A DNA stretch of 64,000 nt from Brachionus rotundiformis (taxonomy: Eukaryota; Rotifera; Eurotatoria; Ploima; Brachionidae): contig JAESIW010000090.1 of assembly GCA_016802295.1 (NCBI GenBank), positions 611,729-675,728 on the forward strand, in the 5' to 3' direction. Positions 1 to 10,750 of this stretch are shown piece after piece. The notes under the pieces were generated by a model. That model was given only the letters and a program-made list of their open reading frames with translations. It was not told where the DNA came from and did not search any database. How positions within the stretch are numbered: position 1 is the first letter of the stretch; the number at the start of each line of letters is the position of its first letter. The translations under genes were made by a program, and so were the position numbers.

Positions 1-1031
1 AATTTTGTCTTTAAACAAGTGTTTATTGTCCAATATTGCGTTCATGTAGCCTTCAGTTCTGACCTTATCCTGAAGCATTTCCAAATGGATAGAATAATTT
101 GAATAAGAGTTGACATAAACCGAATCGTCACCAGAATCTGACTCAGATGATTCACTGGTCGTTTTTTGCTTCTGGTTCAATAAATTAGTAGCAATATTTC
201 TACAATTTAATTACTCCTAATTAAAAAAATAAGACATGCATCATCATTTACCTGAATTTGTTCACCATTTCTAGCAATTCTTCAATTTTATTATCCTTAT
301 CTTTAATTATTTTCTCATATTTTTTCATCACTATTTCCATTTCAGACGACTTGATTGGATTATTATTATTTATTTCTAACAAAGAGTCCAAGAGGTCCAA
401 ATCTTCCTCTACATCAAACTGCAAAGCCGGATCATCCTCAATGACAGTCTTCATGTACAAGTCGTCATTCCATGGAATTTCATTTTCGCATTCCGTGTTA
501 AAAATTTTAACTGTTGGCCTCTAAATAAAGTAATCACTAATCAAACAAGTGGTAAAAATTTGGCAAAAAATTTAATTCAATTTTATCTATTTTATCTTTC
601 TCCTAAATCTAAATTTTTTTGCTATTTGCACCGAACCAGTTAGGAGACAAAAAAAACTATAAAAATCATTCTAGTTTAAATTGTTTTTTTTTTTAATATT
701 AATTTTAAAAATCAAAAATTAAACTCATTTAATTAGTAAATGGTAAAAATAAAATCTTAATAAGATAACTTTTATTTACTTGAGATCTTATAAAATTGAT
801 CATTTTAATATAGTCTATCTGATTCATGTTATATTTGTTTATCATTTTAATAAGATTGAAATTATTGTCTTGAAACTCTGACTTAAACATTTCAGCAACG
901 CTTTGGTAAATCTTGTCACTAAAAAGTCCCTTTACTGGCACGTTTTCCAGATCATCTTCTTCATCAAAGTCCTCATCTCGAAAATCGCTTTCGTCCGAAT
1001 CGTAAACATTATCTCTAACTAAATTATTCAT
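1..1031 (-). CDS. PRMT3: PRMT3, protein arginine N-methyltransferase 3 (5' part; runs off the window)
   Basis: Cytosolic arginine methyltransferase; in animals it modifies ribosomal protein uS5 (RPS2). Three exons are visible: 780-1031, 252-520 and 1-199 (continuing outside), joined by GT-AG introns in one frame. Exon 1 starts with an acidic N-terminus and contains YIKMINFIR, which follows the zinc finger in the family. Exon 2 carries VIEDDPALQFDVEED (family: LEDDxLLQFDVED) and a coiled coil. Exon 3 reaches YVNSYSNYSIHLEMLQDKVR, the entry into the methyltransferase fold. The SAM-binding core lies beyond position 1. Odd: the N-terminal C2H2 zinc finger has lost its ligands (GLFS where the family has CLFC; phenylalanine at the last histidine). 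Identity is firm; the family comparison is from memory. Confidence 0.88.
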
Positions 1032-1224
1032 TTTCTTTCTAAATAATCTTAATTTTTAAAATTAATTTATTCTTTAATTGGATGCTTGATTAATAAATAT
1101 TTAAAAATTTATATCTTTTAGTCCTATTGGCTATTTAGGACCTAATTTAAATTACTAAAGATTAAATTTTAAAAATAATTAATTTTTTTAAACTTTATTT
1201 ATTTAACTAGAAATTTTAATTTAA

Positions 1225-2864
1225 TCAATCAGCAGATTTATTTTTAGATATATTTTTATAAATTTTTGCTTTTTTGGCTTTTTTCTCATTTTCAAACGGG
1301 AGTTTTCGTTTGCCAGAGAATTTTTTGCCAGCAGACACGCCCAAGTCAACAAATGGCGGCACACGAAAACCAAAGCTTTTGGCAACTTGTTCAATATCAA
1401 GCGTATCTACATTATAAACAGTCTTCATGCTATGGCTAGCGTAGGCTCTAACATAAGCTTTGTAGGCTTCTTTGGCACTCATGTGCAAAAAGTAGTTTTT
1501 CTCAATCAACTTTTCCAATTGAGAGCTGATGTCGGCAATTTTAGACCAAGAAAAATCAAACTCATTGAGTGAAACTTTAGCCTGTTTTAAGTATCTCAGG
1601 AATCCAAGTTCCTCTGGTCTCAGAATGAGCAAAGCATTGCCCTGACTGCCAGCTCTAGCTGTTCTACCAACTCTGTGTATGTACTCTCTGGGATCATCTG
1701 GCGGATCGTATTGAACAATCCAATCTACCATTGGTATGTCCAAACCGCGCGCTGCCACATCTGTACACAACAGTATTCCACTCTCAGCATTTGTGAATTG
1801 GAAAAATGTTTGGGTACGCTTGGCCTGTTTTTGCTTTCCCTTAAAAGTCAAATTAAAACAAAAATGCATTCCACATTTATTTACCAAACTAAATTACATG
1901 AATGCACATGACAGGCAGGTCAATATAGTTGAGTAATTCGTGGTGATATTTGACAGACATGCAAGAGCTGAAAAATACCATGACTTTTTTTTTGCGGTAT
2001 TTTTTCAAGAATGTAAAGAGCAGCATAAAGCGTTTCTCTGACGGAACCACCACATAGCCTTGCTCCAATCCTTCTACTGTTGCTTCTTCTTTGTTGTCGT
2101 CAATGCCGATGTAAATGGGCTCTTTTTTGAACGAAAGCTTTACCAAATCGTCTGTTTTTTGTGTCAATGTGGCCGAAAAAAGAATAGTTTGTCTCTTTTC
2201 TATAAAAAAATAAAAAATATAAAAAACTTATTTTCTTTTTTTGTTTATTATTTAAATTCCAACTTGGTAAAATTTTTAAGATTTGTTTCATCTCCTCTTC
2301 GAAGCCGATATCCAAGATTCTGTCCGCTTCATCAATTACCAGGCATTGGAGATTTTTGAACAAAAAGTCTTGTGTACTCTGGCAATTAAATTAATTATTT
2401 TTTTAAATTAAATTAATTAGTTAACAAACCTGGAGGTGATCTAAAAGCCGGCCAGGTGTAGCGACCAAAATGTTGACTCCTTTGCTTAGCTTTTTAGCTT
2501 CTTCTTTCCGATTGGAGCCTCCAATAATAAGACCATACGTCTGGTGATGGTACTTAAGCAGCTCTTGCAAGACTCCGAATGTTTGCATGGAAAGCTCTCT
2601 AGTTGGCGATATAATTATGGCACCGGTGCCATTTCTTGGCATAAACTTCAATTTGTGCAACAGCTCAACAACAGGTACCAAAAACGCCAGAGTCTTTCCG
2701 CTGCCGGTCTTGGCAGCTCCCATCAGATCTTTTCCTTCCAGCAGATGATCTACAGTTTTGTCTTGGATCTGCGTCATGTGGGTAAAGCCCATCTCTTCAA
2801 TGGCTTTAAGTGTCAAATCGGACACATTGTCTCCTAAGGACTTAAACTCTCGTTTAACTTCCAT
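1225..2864 (-). CDS. DDX18: DDX18/Has1 DEAD-box RNA helicase
   Basis: Nucleolar ATP-dependent RNA helicase of 60S ribosome biogenesis. Exons 2430-2864, 2264-2378, 1898-2199 and 1225-1839 join to 488 codons. Visible motifs: Q-motif region FTHMTQIQ, motif I AKTGSGKT, Ia PTRELS, GG, Ib ATPGRLLDH, DEAD box VIDEADRIL, motif III FSAT, RecA2 motifs CTDVAARGLD and HRVGRTARAG, then the Has1-type C-terminal extension FDFSWSKI...EKNYFLH. The ATG at 2864 is directly preceded by an in-frame TAA, so the protein starts almost at the helicase core; the long basic N-terminal extension of human DDX18 is absent unless it sits in an unseen upstream exon. The C-terminus is lysine-rich, as expected for a nucleolar protein. 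PRMT3, another ribosome-related enzyme, lies downstream on the same strand. Confidence 0.93.
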
Positions 2865-3073
2865 TTATTTGTTTTAAAAATAAAATGTGTTTTCCAAATT
2901 GATAAACATATGCTATATATATAAATTTTATCAAGTGCAAATATAATTTTTATAATTTTTAGTTTTAAACTTAAGAATTTTCTCGATATGGAAATATTTT
3001 TTTCTTAAATTTGTTTAATAATTAACCTAACTTTATTACCTAGAATTAATTAATTCCAAAAATTGGTTTTTTA

Positions 3074-3599
3074 ATGAGCGATGAGCTTCGCTCGTTGCCT
3101 CTGGTCTTGAAAACATTAAATTTTGGTTACAGTGCACTACATATATCTTCAGCTAATGAGCTAATAGATAATGATTTGTTTTTGATATTATATTATGTTA
3201 AAAAGATAGGTTTTTTTTTTTATTCAAATTATTTTTCAGCAACTATGAAAATATAAAAGCACTTCTTTTTCGCTCAAAAATTAAATTAAAACTTTTAATT
3301 CCTAATTGTACATTCCATTTTTTAGTAAAAATCATATTTTATTAATTTAATAATTGATTGTTTTATTTGTAACTAATTTTTATACTTAGGCGGCAGGGTA
3401 TTTGTGTACATGCCGAAAGATGCTCAAGGCAGAAGTGGTAAAATACCAATGGCTGATACAATATCAGTCATGACACTTGATGCTCCACAAGTCAATGAGG
3501 AAAAAAATTTAACAATATTTATGGTAACAGATTTTAACATGGCATTGATGGTCGCATATGCATGCACTATAATTTGGTAAATATGCGATCTGAATATTA
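3074..3599 (+). other. Unrecognised coding-like fragments
   Basis: An ATG-started frame at 3074-3256 (starts MSDELRSLPLVLK) is followed, after a TATACTTAG-type acceptor near 3389, by an open stretch to the stop at about 3597-3599 (contains GRVFVYMPKDAQGRSG). Composition is less AT-rich than the flanks. I do not recognise a family. The pieces could be exons of a small gene or remnants of a mobile element; the splice between them was not resolved. Confidence 0.25.
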
Positions 3600-4098
3600 A
3601 AAATGTCCTTTAATCTAATGATACTTAGAGAAATGATTGAGTATTAAAAAAGTGAGCTATCTATCTTATCACTAATCATCTGTCATATTTGAACTGAAGA
3701 CTATAATAAATTTTTTATACAAACAAAATTATAGAATAAAAATAATTATTTCAGAAACAAAAATATTAATAAATCATAAGCAAGACATTGTTAAACTTTT
3801 TATTTTAAGAAATTGTCTTTTTTAATATAGAAAAATATACTTGTGTTTATGTTTTATTAGTATTTTCAAAATATGAGCAAAATTATAATCAATTTTTAAA
3901 ATTTTTATTCAATTTAACAAAAAAAATAATAATAAATTCTTTTATTTCTTGATAATAATTTAAATTTAACTTTTAAATTGATCAAAGAGACAGTCTTTGT
4001 TATCATTACTTACAATTTGTCAAATAAAACTTTGTTTGATAAAACAACCGATAAACATATTTAGGATAGATTTAAAATATATAAAAAAAAAACTACTT
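3600..4098. other. Intergenic, nothing recognised
   Basis: AT-rich sequence downstream of the RING ligase gene. No convincing ORF, RNA gene or repeat was seen. Confidence 0.5.
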
Positions 4099-5058
4099 CT
4101 AATCAAAATCTGGCTCATAATAAACATTTCCACTTTGGTTACTATTCGTTGCATTTGGATTATTTGACTGTGACTGTGAAGCACTTGGCTGAGCTTGATC
4201 AGGCGGACTTGAGGCCTCTGTAGTCGGCGGTGGCCGGCTAATATACTCGCGCTGTGATGTGTCCTCACCATTTAAATTTTTTCTACACACCGGACATGTT
4301 CCGTGCAACTTAAGCCATTCGGTAATACAAGGCTCGTGGAATAAATGTTTACAGGGAAGTTTTTTGGCTTTTTCATTCAAATTAAAGTCTTCCATGCAGA
4401 TAGCGCATTGAGCACTTCTGTCCACTTCTTGTTGGGTAATTTCAACCTGAGGTACATTTTTAAGCTGATCTTCAGAAGCTGGCGGTGGTCCGGTGTTTTC
4501 CAATTGATTTAATAGCTGTGTGATGATTGTGTCAAGACCATTGGTGCCCCACGCATAATCTCTCATGTCACCGTGTAGCTGGAACATCCGGAATGGTGGT
4601 GCTTGCATATTTTGACCAGATCTATTAGGATCGAGTAAATCTGAAATAACATTGTTTATGATTCCGTAAAGATCAAACTGTTCCTGTCCTGGCTCTCCAA
4701 TTCTATTTCCGGGAACTATGAACTGGACCCTTGTTCCGAACCTTTGAGGCCTTGTAGGATGATGGTTTGGCTGATTGGCTGCTTGAGCTCCGGCTGAATT
4801 TATCAAGTTTGTAAGCAGTAGTGGTAAAAAATTGGGCATTTGGTTACTGCCGGTGTTTAGACGCACTTGCTCGAAATTCATGCGGGAATCGGGCTCTCTT
4901 GTCTGGTTTTGCTCTGGTTCAAACAACTCGATAAAACCACCTTGGCATTGCTTGCAAGTAAAACTTTCACGATCAATCTCGACTTGTCTGTCACATTGGT
5001 GGCAATAGCCGAGTAGTGTCTCCGTGTTGGTTTGAGAAGTACTGCTTGACGACATCAA
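4099..5058 (-). CDS. RING-H2 E3 ubiquitin ligase of the RNF126/RNF115 type
   Basis: Single-exon gene, 319 codons. Residues 19-38 form the N-terminal C4 zinc ribbon (CHQC...CKQC) that in RNF126/RNF115 binds ubiquitin and BAG6 clients. A long Gln/Asn/Pro-rich middle follows. The RING-H2 domain begins at about residue 217 with CAICMEDF, continues KLPCKHLFHEPCITEW and ends CPVCRKNL, so all eight zinc ligands are present. The C-terminal tail is Ser/Pro/Asn-rich. In the family this ligase acts in the cytosol on mislocalised hydrophobic proteins and endocytic receptors. The invertebrate gene is probably the single ancestor of RNF126 and RNF115, so no paralog name is given. Confidence 0.88.
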   Translation of the reverse strand: MMSSSSTSQTNTETLLGYCHQCDRQVEIDRESFTCKQCQGGFIELFEPEQNQTREPDSRMNFEQVRLNTGSNQMPNFLPLLLTNLINSAGAQAANQPNHHPTRPQRFGTRVQFIVPGNRIGEPGQEQFDLYGIINNVISDLLDPNRSGQNMQAPPFRMFQLHGDMRDYAWGTNGLDTIITQLLNQLENTGPPPASEDQLKNVPQVEITQQEVDRSAQCAICMEDFNLNEKAKKLPCKHLFHEPCITEWLKLHGTCPVCRKNLNGEDTSQREYISRPPPTTEASSPPDQAQPSASQSQSNNPNATNSNQSGNVYYEPDFD

Positions 5059-5901
5059 ATAAAATTTAGGATATCACCTTCTATTTTTAAATTAAGAAGT
5101 TATATTTTTGCTTAATAAATTAATATTATATTAATCATAAATTATAGACTATGTTAAATATTTATGTGCCTGCAAATATAATAGCTATTTGAAAAATTCC
5201 AAATGGTTGTGAAATTTAGAAAAAGACATTTTTATCGTCTATCTATAATTATTTTTAAAATTATTTTTTTATTTTTTAAAATTTATACAAGGAAGTTAAT
5301 TAGATGATTATAGTTTATTTATCTTTTTAAAATTAATTTAACATTTTGTTTCTTTTCTAAGTTAAAAAATAGAAGATAGAATTTTTTGGGCTTAATTGAA
5401 GTCTTGGAAACATAACAGACCATAAGGCTATACCAAAGACATCTATTACAAGGTTTATAGTGTTTGGTTTTAGTTATCTGCCATTTTATCTCATATATTA
5501 AAATCAACTTTGATAAAAAATAAAAGCTAAAATGATGAGTTTTTAAATGGTATTCTTGGAAAATAGCTTTACATTTTTTTGTTCAAAATTAGTTAGCCAA
5601 ATCATTATCTGTTATCTTTTGGTACATCAAAAGACATTTTAAAAAAATTAATTCAAAAATTCTAAAATGATCTCTTTTCTTATCAGTTTCTTTCACATAT
5701 CCTTTATTTTGTGTATTTGTAGATATTTTTTATTGTATCTGACTTCTTTGGGCCAACAATGACCAAAAATAAAGGCTTTCTAGCATGGCCGTGGTTAAAG
5801 TGCCATGAAATATATTTTTGAGCAAATTTTTGACAATAAACAATACTTTTTTATTATTTATATTATATATAGCTGTGAATAAAAATAGAGAAAAAATTTA
5901 T
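5059..5901. other. Intergenic, nothing recognised
   Basis: AT-rich spacer between the RING ligase gene and the TFAM cluster. A 62-codon minus-strand frame at 5319-5507 has no family resemblance and an AT-driven composition, so it was not called. Confidence 0.5.
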
Positions 5902-7023
5902 CTATTTTTTGAGAAAAAACTTGGTATCATTTTTTGATTTTTTGTTTTTAATTTTGAATTTATTAAGCTCAAAGTTATCAATTAGTTTTTTTTTGGCTTG
6001 TTCGCTAACTAAATCGCTCTTTCCAGCGGATATCATTTTTAATTCCCATTCGTGCATTTTTACCAAGTGTTCATCATGAAGTTTTTTGGCTCTACTTTTA
6101 TAATCCTAAAAGTTATCCAATTTAATCATTTTTTTCATTTTCAATGAAAAGCTTGCATTTTTTTCCTCTTCTGGCAATTTTTTCCACTTATCACCAAGCT
6201 CTTTTACCATTATCTTGCCACAATATATAAATATACCAATTTTTTATCTAAATTACTTTAAATGGAACTTTTTGCATATCAAGATCTTTTAAGAACAAAT
6301 GTATTGCTGATAATGGTTTGCTGGGCATTCCCATACGAATTTGCTCCTTCGAACACTTACTTATCTATCACAATAAATTAAAGTCAAATACATTTACCCT
6401 TTTCAAACGATTTCTGGCATTTCTTTCGGACTTTTTTTTCTTACGCTCAACCAACTGCATTCGCAAATTTTTCAACTCAAGCTCAGACAAATCTTTGACC
6501 AATTCCCTCAATTTATTCTTGCCAAAATCGGCTTTTTCATTAGCTTTTTGAAAATAAATCTTTTTTTAAATTTTTAAATAAATGATTTAAATTTTTTTCC
6601 TTTTAATTTACCATCTTTTTTTCATATGGTAGAGCTCTCCACTCATCAGCGGATATTTTGGATAATTTCGAAACAGATAGACCTTAAAAAACCTATTAAC
6701 CCGGAACAAAAATCTCCTCTAAATTCAACCTGGATTTTGTTTTATCTTTTGTTTAATAGATTCGCCATTAAATATCATAAATCCATTTATGCACGACTTA
6801 CGGTGTAAATTTTCATACTCTTTTACCAATTCCAAGTCTACATGCACCTTAGACTTGATCAGATTATCATCAATCTTAGGATTGTAGGCCTTGTTTGCCG
6901 CGAATTTGCCAGTATTAATATACCTCGAGCTAAACAGAGGTTATCATTAAAGTTAATAAAAATGAATATGATTTACCTAATGATTATTAAGTTTTGATTA
7001 AAAATTTTTTTAACAAATATCAT
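5902..7023 (-). CDS. TFAM: TFAM-like mitochondrial HMG-box protein, copy A
   Basis: Mitochondrial transcription factor A type protein, which packages mtDNA and activates its promoters. Hand-built exons: 6977-7023, 6730-6929, 6612-6682, 6398-6559, 6257-6355 (or to 6364), 6157-6213 and 5902-6105; about 279 codons in one frame. The N-terminus MIFVKKIFNQNL is a typical matrix presequence. HMG box 1 contains SADEWRALPYEKKMIYFQKA; HMG box 2 starts KPLSAIHLFLKDL and continues ELGDKWKKLPEEEKN. The C-terminal part MHEWELKMISAGKSDLV matches the end of the TFAM fold (human KSWEEQMIEVGRKDLL). The last intron (6106-6156) has a GC donor. Its start is only 136 bp from the end of copy B. Confidence 0.82.
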
Positions 7024-7159
7024 TTCTTTAAATTTTTATTAATTATTAAAGTTTAAAAAACAAAAAAATTAAATGACGAATATCAAGACGTCTTGGCACA
7101 AATCATTAAAAAAGATTAATTTATTTTTTATTTAATAAAATTTAATTGAATCAAAATCA

Positions 7160-8200
7160 TTAATTTTTATCTTTTCTATTTGACTTAGTTACACTGTCAA
7201 TCATTTTCCTTAATTTCGAGCCTATCTTGTTCCTAGTTCCGCTTGTGACCAGATGAATCTTTCCTTCCATTATCATCCTATTCTCCCAGTCCTTCATCTT
7301 CTCTTTATACTCATCAGACAGTCGCCTGGCTTCTTGGACATATTTCTAAACTAAATTATAGCAAAATAGCCTAGGTGTTTAATTAGGTTACATTTTTCTG
7401 CTCGTGGTCCATAGAGCGCCATATTTGTCCACATTCCAAAACACCTTGCTGGCATAAGCTTTAAAAAAATTGGAAAATTTTAATTCAAATCCTACAGAGA
7501 AAGGCATATTTTCATTTTTTAGATAATCCTTTAAGAATATTGAGTAGGCGTTCATAGGTTTTTTGGGCATATTGTGGGCAATTTGTTGTTTTTTGATGCG
7601 GAATTTGCGCAATTTTTGCTTCCTTGATTTATTAAGCATTTTTATTTTTTCTTTAAAATATTTTATTTCATCAACTGATAGTCCGGACAGTAGACTATTC
7701 AAATTATTGTCTATTTGATTGTGAATTAGTTTAAGTCGGTTGTCATAGATCTAATTAATTAAATGAATTTAAAATCTTTTTCCTCATCACCATAACAATT
7801 TGGTTTACTTTTTTTTCTTCTTTTTTTAATTTTGACCAAAGCTTGCATAGCCTAGAAAATTCTGCTCTATAGTCGGTGTTATTTTTGTTGATATTGTCCG
7901 AAATGAAAATATTAATTGAATTTGGCGGCCTCTTGGACATAATCTCATTGTATTTCTTTATAAACTCATCATTAATTACTGAGTCGTAATTTTTTGGTTT
8001 TTGAGAATCTTTTAGCTTTGCTTCTTTGATCAATTGATTGATAAGAGAGTCTTTTTTGGTTCGTTTAGTGGCTGAAAGGTGGAATGTTGCCATAAAACGC
8101 TCTGCTGATCTTGAAATACTTGCCAACTCTACACTAAACAATTTTAATTGGTACCACTAATCCATCAAATATCTTACTTTTTTATGAATCGTGAAATCAT
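7160..8200 (-). CDS. TFAM: TFAM-like mitochondrial HMG-box protein, copy B
   Basis: Second TFAM paralog. Exons 8178-8200, 7809-8133, 7496-7750, 7392-7448 and 7160-7345 give 281 codons with consistent phases. The first exon encodes MISRFIK, and the next runs on with Ser/Arg-rich presequence residues. Box 1: KRPPNSINIFISDN...LCKLWSKLKKEEKKIYDNR. Linker: lysine/arginine-rich helix. Box 2: KKPMNAYSIFLKDYL then CGQIWRSMDHEQKNKYVQEA. The C-terminal KMKDWENRMIMEGKIHLV is the TFAM signature. Two introns present in copies A or C are missing here (the phase-1 intron of box 1 and the one before box 2), while the 57-nt exon of box 2 is shared with copy A. Copies B and C are 168 bp apart. Partition of roles among the three is unknown. 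Confidence 0.82.
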
Positions 8201-8368
8201 TTTTAATAATTTTTATTTTTTGAATTTTTTATATTCCATTTGAGTCACGTGACAATTTTTTTGATACCAAAATAACTAAACAAAAATTTAATCTTTTATT
8301 TCGTAATTTTTAATAGTTAATTTTAATAAAATAAATTTTATTTAATAATTTTGAATTATTGTCATAAT

Positions 8369-9493
8369 TTATTTTGAAACAGCTTCAGCAGTTTGTGGTT
8401 TTGTTGCCACTTTTTTTTCCAACTTTGATTTATTTTTTGCCAGCTTTTTAGGCTTCTTCAAACTGGTTGAATCAATTGCTTCAAGTGATTTTTTTCTGAG
8501 CAATTTCTTCTTGCCTTTTTCGACCATTTTCCCTTCCCAATCAGCATAGTCTCTTTTGTATTGCTCCATTAGCTCGTTCGCTTGGTCAAAAAATCTCTTC
8601 AAACCAATAATTAGATGGAAAATGAAGGAAAATTGTAACTACCTGTTTGTCTTGTTCGGCCAAAAGATTCCACTTGGCGGCAGCCCCGCGCACAAAGTCC
8701 TTAATGTGCGCTTCACCACGGTCCAAAGTTTCGCAATATAAAAAAAATGCGCTTTTTGGTCGCTTCGGAGCGTTTTGTTTATTTTTTTCCTTTTAGAACA
8801 AAAAATGCATAAAATTTTAATTTTAAGAAAAGATAAACAACTTTTTTAAGTCGTATCTCTTTTAATTGATTAGAGCGTTCTAGTATTTTGTTATTAATGT
8901 CATTATTTAGATCCCTAATCGCCTCCTCATTCAAACTAGATAGAAGCTTATTTTTTTCTTCTGCTAATTCTTGGCGATTTTTGGCCGCTTGGTCAATGTA
9001 CGGCTTAAATTTACCAATTAAATAATTAACATAACTTTTTAACAGCAAACTTTTTTTTCAATCTCTGACATGGAATTCCATTTTTCGCCAAATTCTTTAA
9101 ATTTTTTTGTCTGTGAAACACCTAAATTTGATTAGCAAAGAGAATTGCCAATGAATAAAATACTTTACCATTTTGGTCATTAGATTTTAATTGGTCTTTA
9201 ACAAAAAATATGTATGGTGAGATTTTCTGATTTCGTTGAATGTCAATTATTTTTTTGACATAGTCTTTGGGATAAGAGACACAAGTGGAATAGTTCATGA
9301 ATATCGACTTGTATCCTTCTATTTCAGGGTAGTTAGTGATGGTTGTCTGGTGCTTTATGTTTATCAAAGTGGTCTGTTTTGGTAATAAGTTCAATCTTAA
9401 AAAATGGTATTATAACCATTGATACATGATTTTTTAAAATTTGTTAAACTTATTAAGACATCTCGAACTTTGATTGATTAAGTTTTTGAGCAT
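8369..9493 (-). CDS. TFAM: TFAM-like mitochondrial HMG-box protein, copy C
   Basis: Third TFAM paralog and the most upstream in the array. Exons 9450-9493, 9169-9395, 9051-9121, 8842-9003, 8643-8789 and 8369-8596 give 292 codons. Presequence MLKNLINQSSRCLNK. Box 1 begins at KISPYIFFVKDQL and continues FKEFGEKWNSMSEIEKK. Box 2 is KRPKSAFFLYCETL...GAAAKWNLLAEQDKQ. The C-terminal YADWEGKMVEKGKKKLLRK closely follows TFAM, and a basic tail of about 45 residues follows. Its 71-nt and 162-nt exons have the same length and phase as those of copy A, showing common descent. Base composition is less AT-rich in the last two exons, so this may be the most conserved, canonical copy. Confidence 0.85.
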
Positions 9494-10750
9494 TTTGGTA
9501 TTTTGTGCGGATTTTTTGAATTTTAATTAATCAAAGAAGCTTATTATAAATTGTATTTTCTAAAAATATCTTGGTTTTTGAATGTGGCTTATATAAAGCA
9601 AAAGAAAGCTGACATCATTTTTGTATTTATATTTTAGAATTTAAATTTTATTTATTATTTGATTTAAAATAGATTAATATTTAAAGACACTAGTGATAAT
9701 TTTTTTTATTTAATTCTTTAAAATTAACATTTTAGAAACCTAATTTAAGATAGGACTAGATTTTAGATTTTGATCAAATTTTTTTTATCATCACGTTTTT
9801 TAACAAATTAAAGTAAAAACTTTATATCATAAAGACAAATGTTAATTTTACTCAAGCATATAATTAATTTATTTTAAACTTAATAGCTAGATTTATAAAT
9901 CAAAAATATTTATGATTAAATTATTTATCAAAATAATATTATAATTTAATTTGCATTGATAAATATTTAGAATAAATTGCCCTTTTTCTAAAACACCAAT
10001 TTGTGATATTTTTAATACCAACAAAACATTCGAACTGGTTATAAGTCTTGTATACTTACCATGGTCAATCAATCAATAAAATTTATGCATTGGACGCTTT
10101 AACTTTTAGAAAAATATTCCCAAAGCTCATAAATCCATAGTTCAGAGTATGTTTGAAAATAAAATATATTTTTCTTGTTAAATTTATGTAAATATCAAAA
10201 TTTGGACTAATTCAAATTTTGATTTACACAAAGAGATAGCAATTGTTTTTAACAAAGCTTTAGATCCATTTTATTTTTGTAATAATTTCAAGTATCTTCT
10301 CATTGTGGCAAATTATTGCTTAATTCTTTCTAAATTTGTGCTAATATTTTTGTTTTATAGATAGTTTATAATTTATTTTGGGGATAAGTTTTTATGTTAT
10401 TAATTTTCAAATTATTTACCTAAGCCTTGGACAAATTGTCTCCAAGAATATAATTATTCTATTCTATTAGGGTAAAAAAGATAGTTCTATGATATTTTTT
10501 GACCTAGAAGCCAAGTGCTGAAGTGACGGCACCAATTCATTAAAAATAACAACTCTCGAGGCTAAAGAATAAACAACTAAGTATTTTAAACACTTATATT
10601 ACGTCTATTCACCTAAAAACATAATTATAAAGTTCAATTTAATCTTATTTTTTTTAATGCAAATCTTAATTTAAAAAGGATTTATTGTATTTTATAAAAA
10701 GTTTTTTTTTTTTTTCAATCAACACCAATGTTCCAAGTATAAACTTTACA
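9494..10750. other. Intergenic, nothing recognised
   Basis: About 1.25 kb of AT-rich DNA between the TFAM array and the PI-PLC gene. It should contain the promoter of the array at its left end. No ORF or repeat could be supported. Confidence 0.5.
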
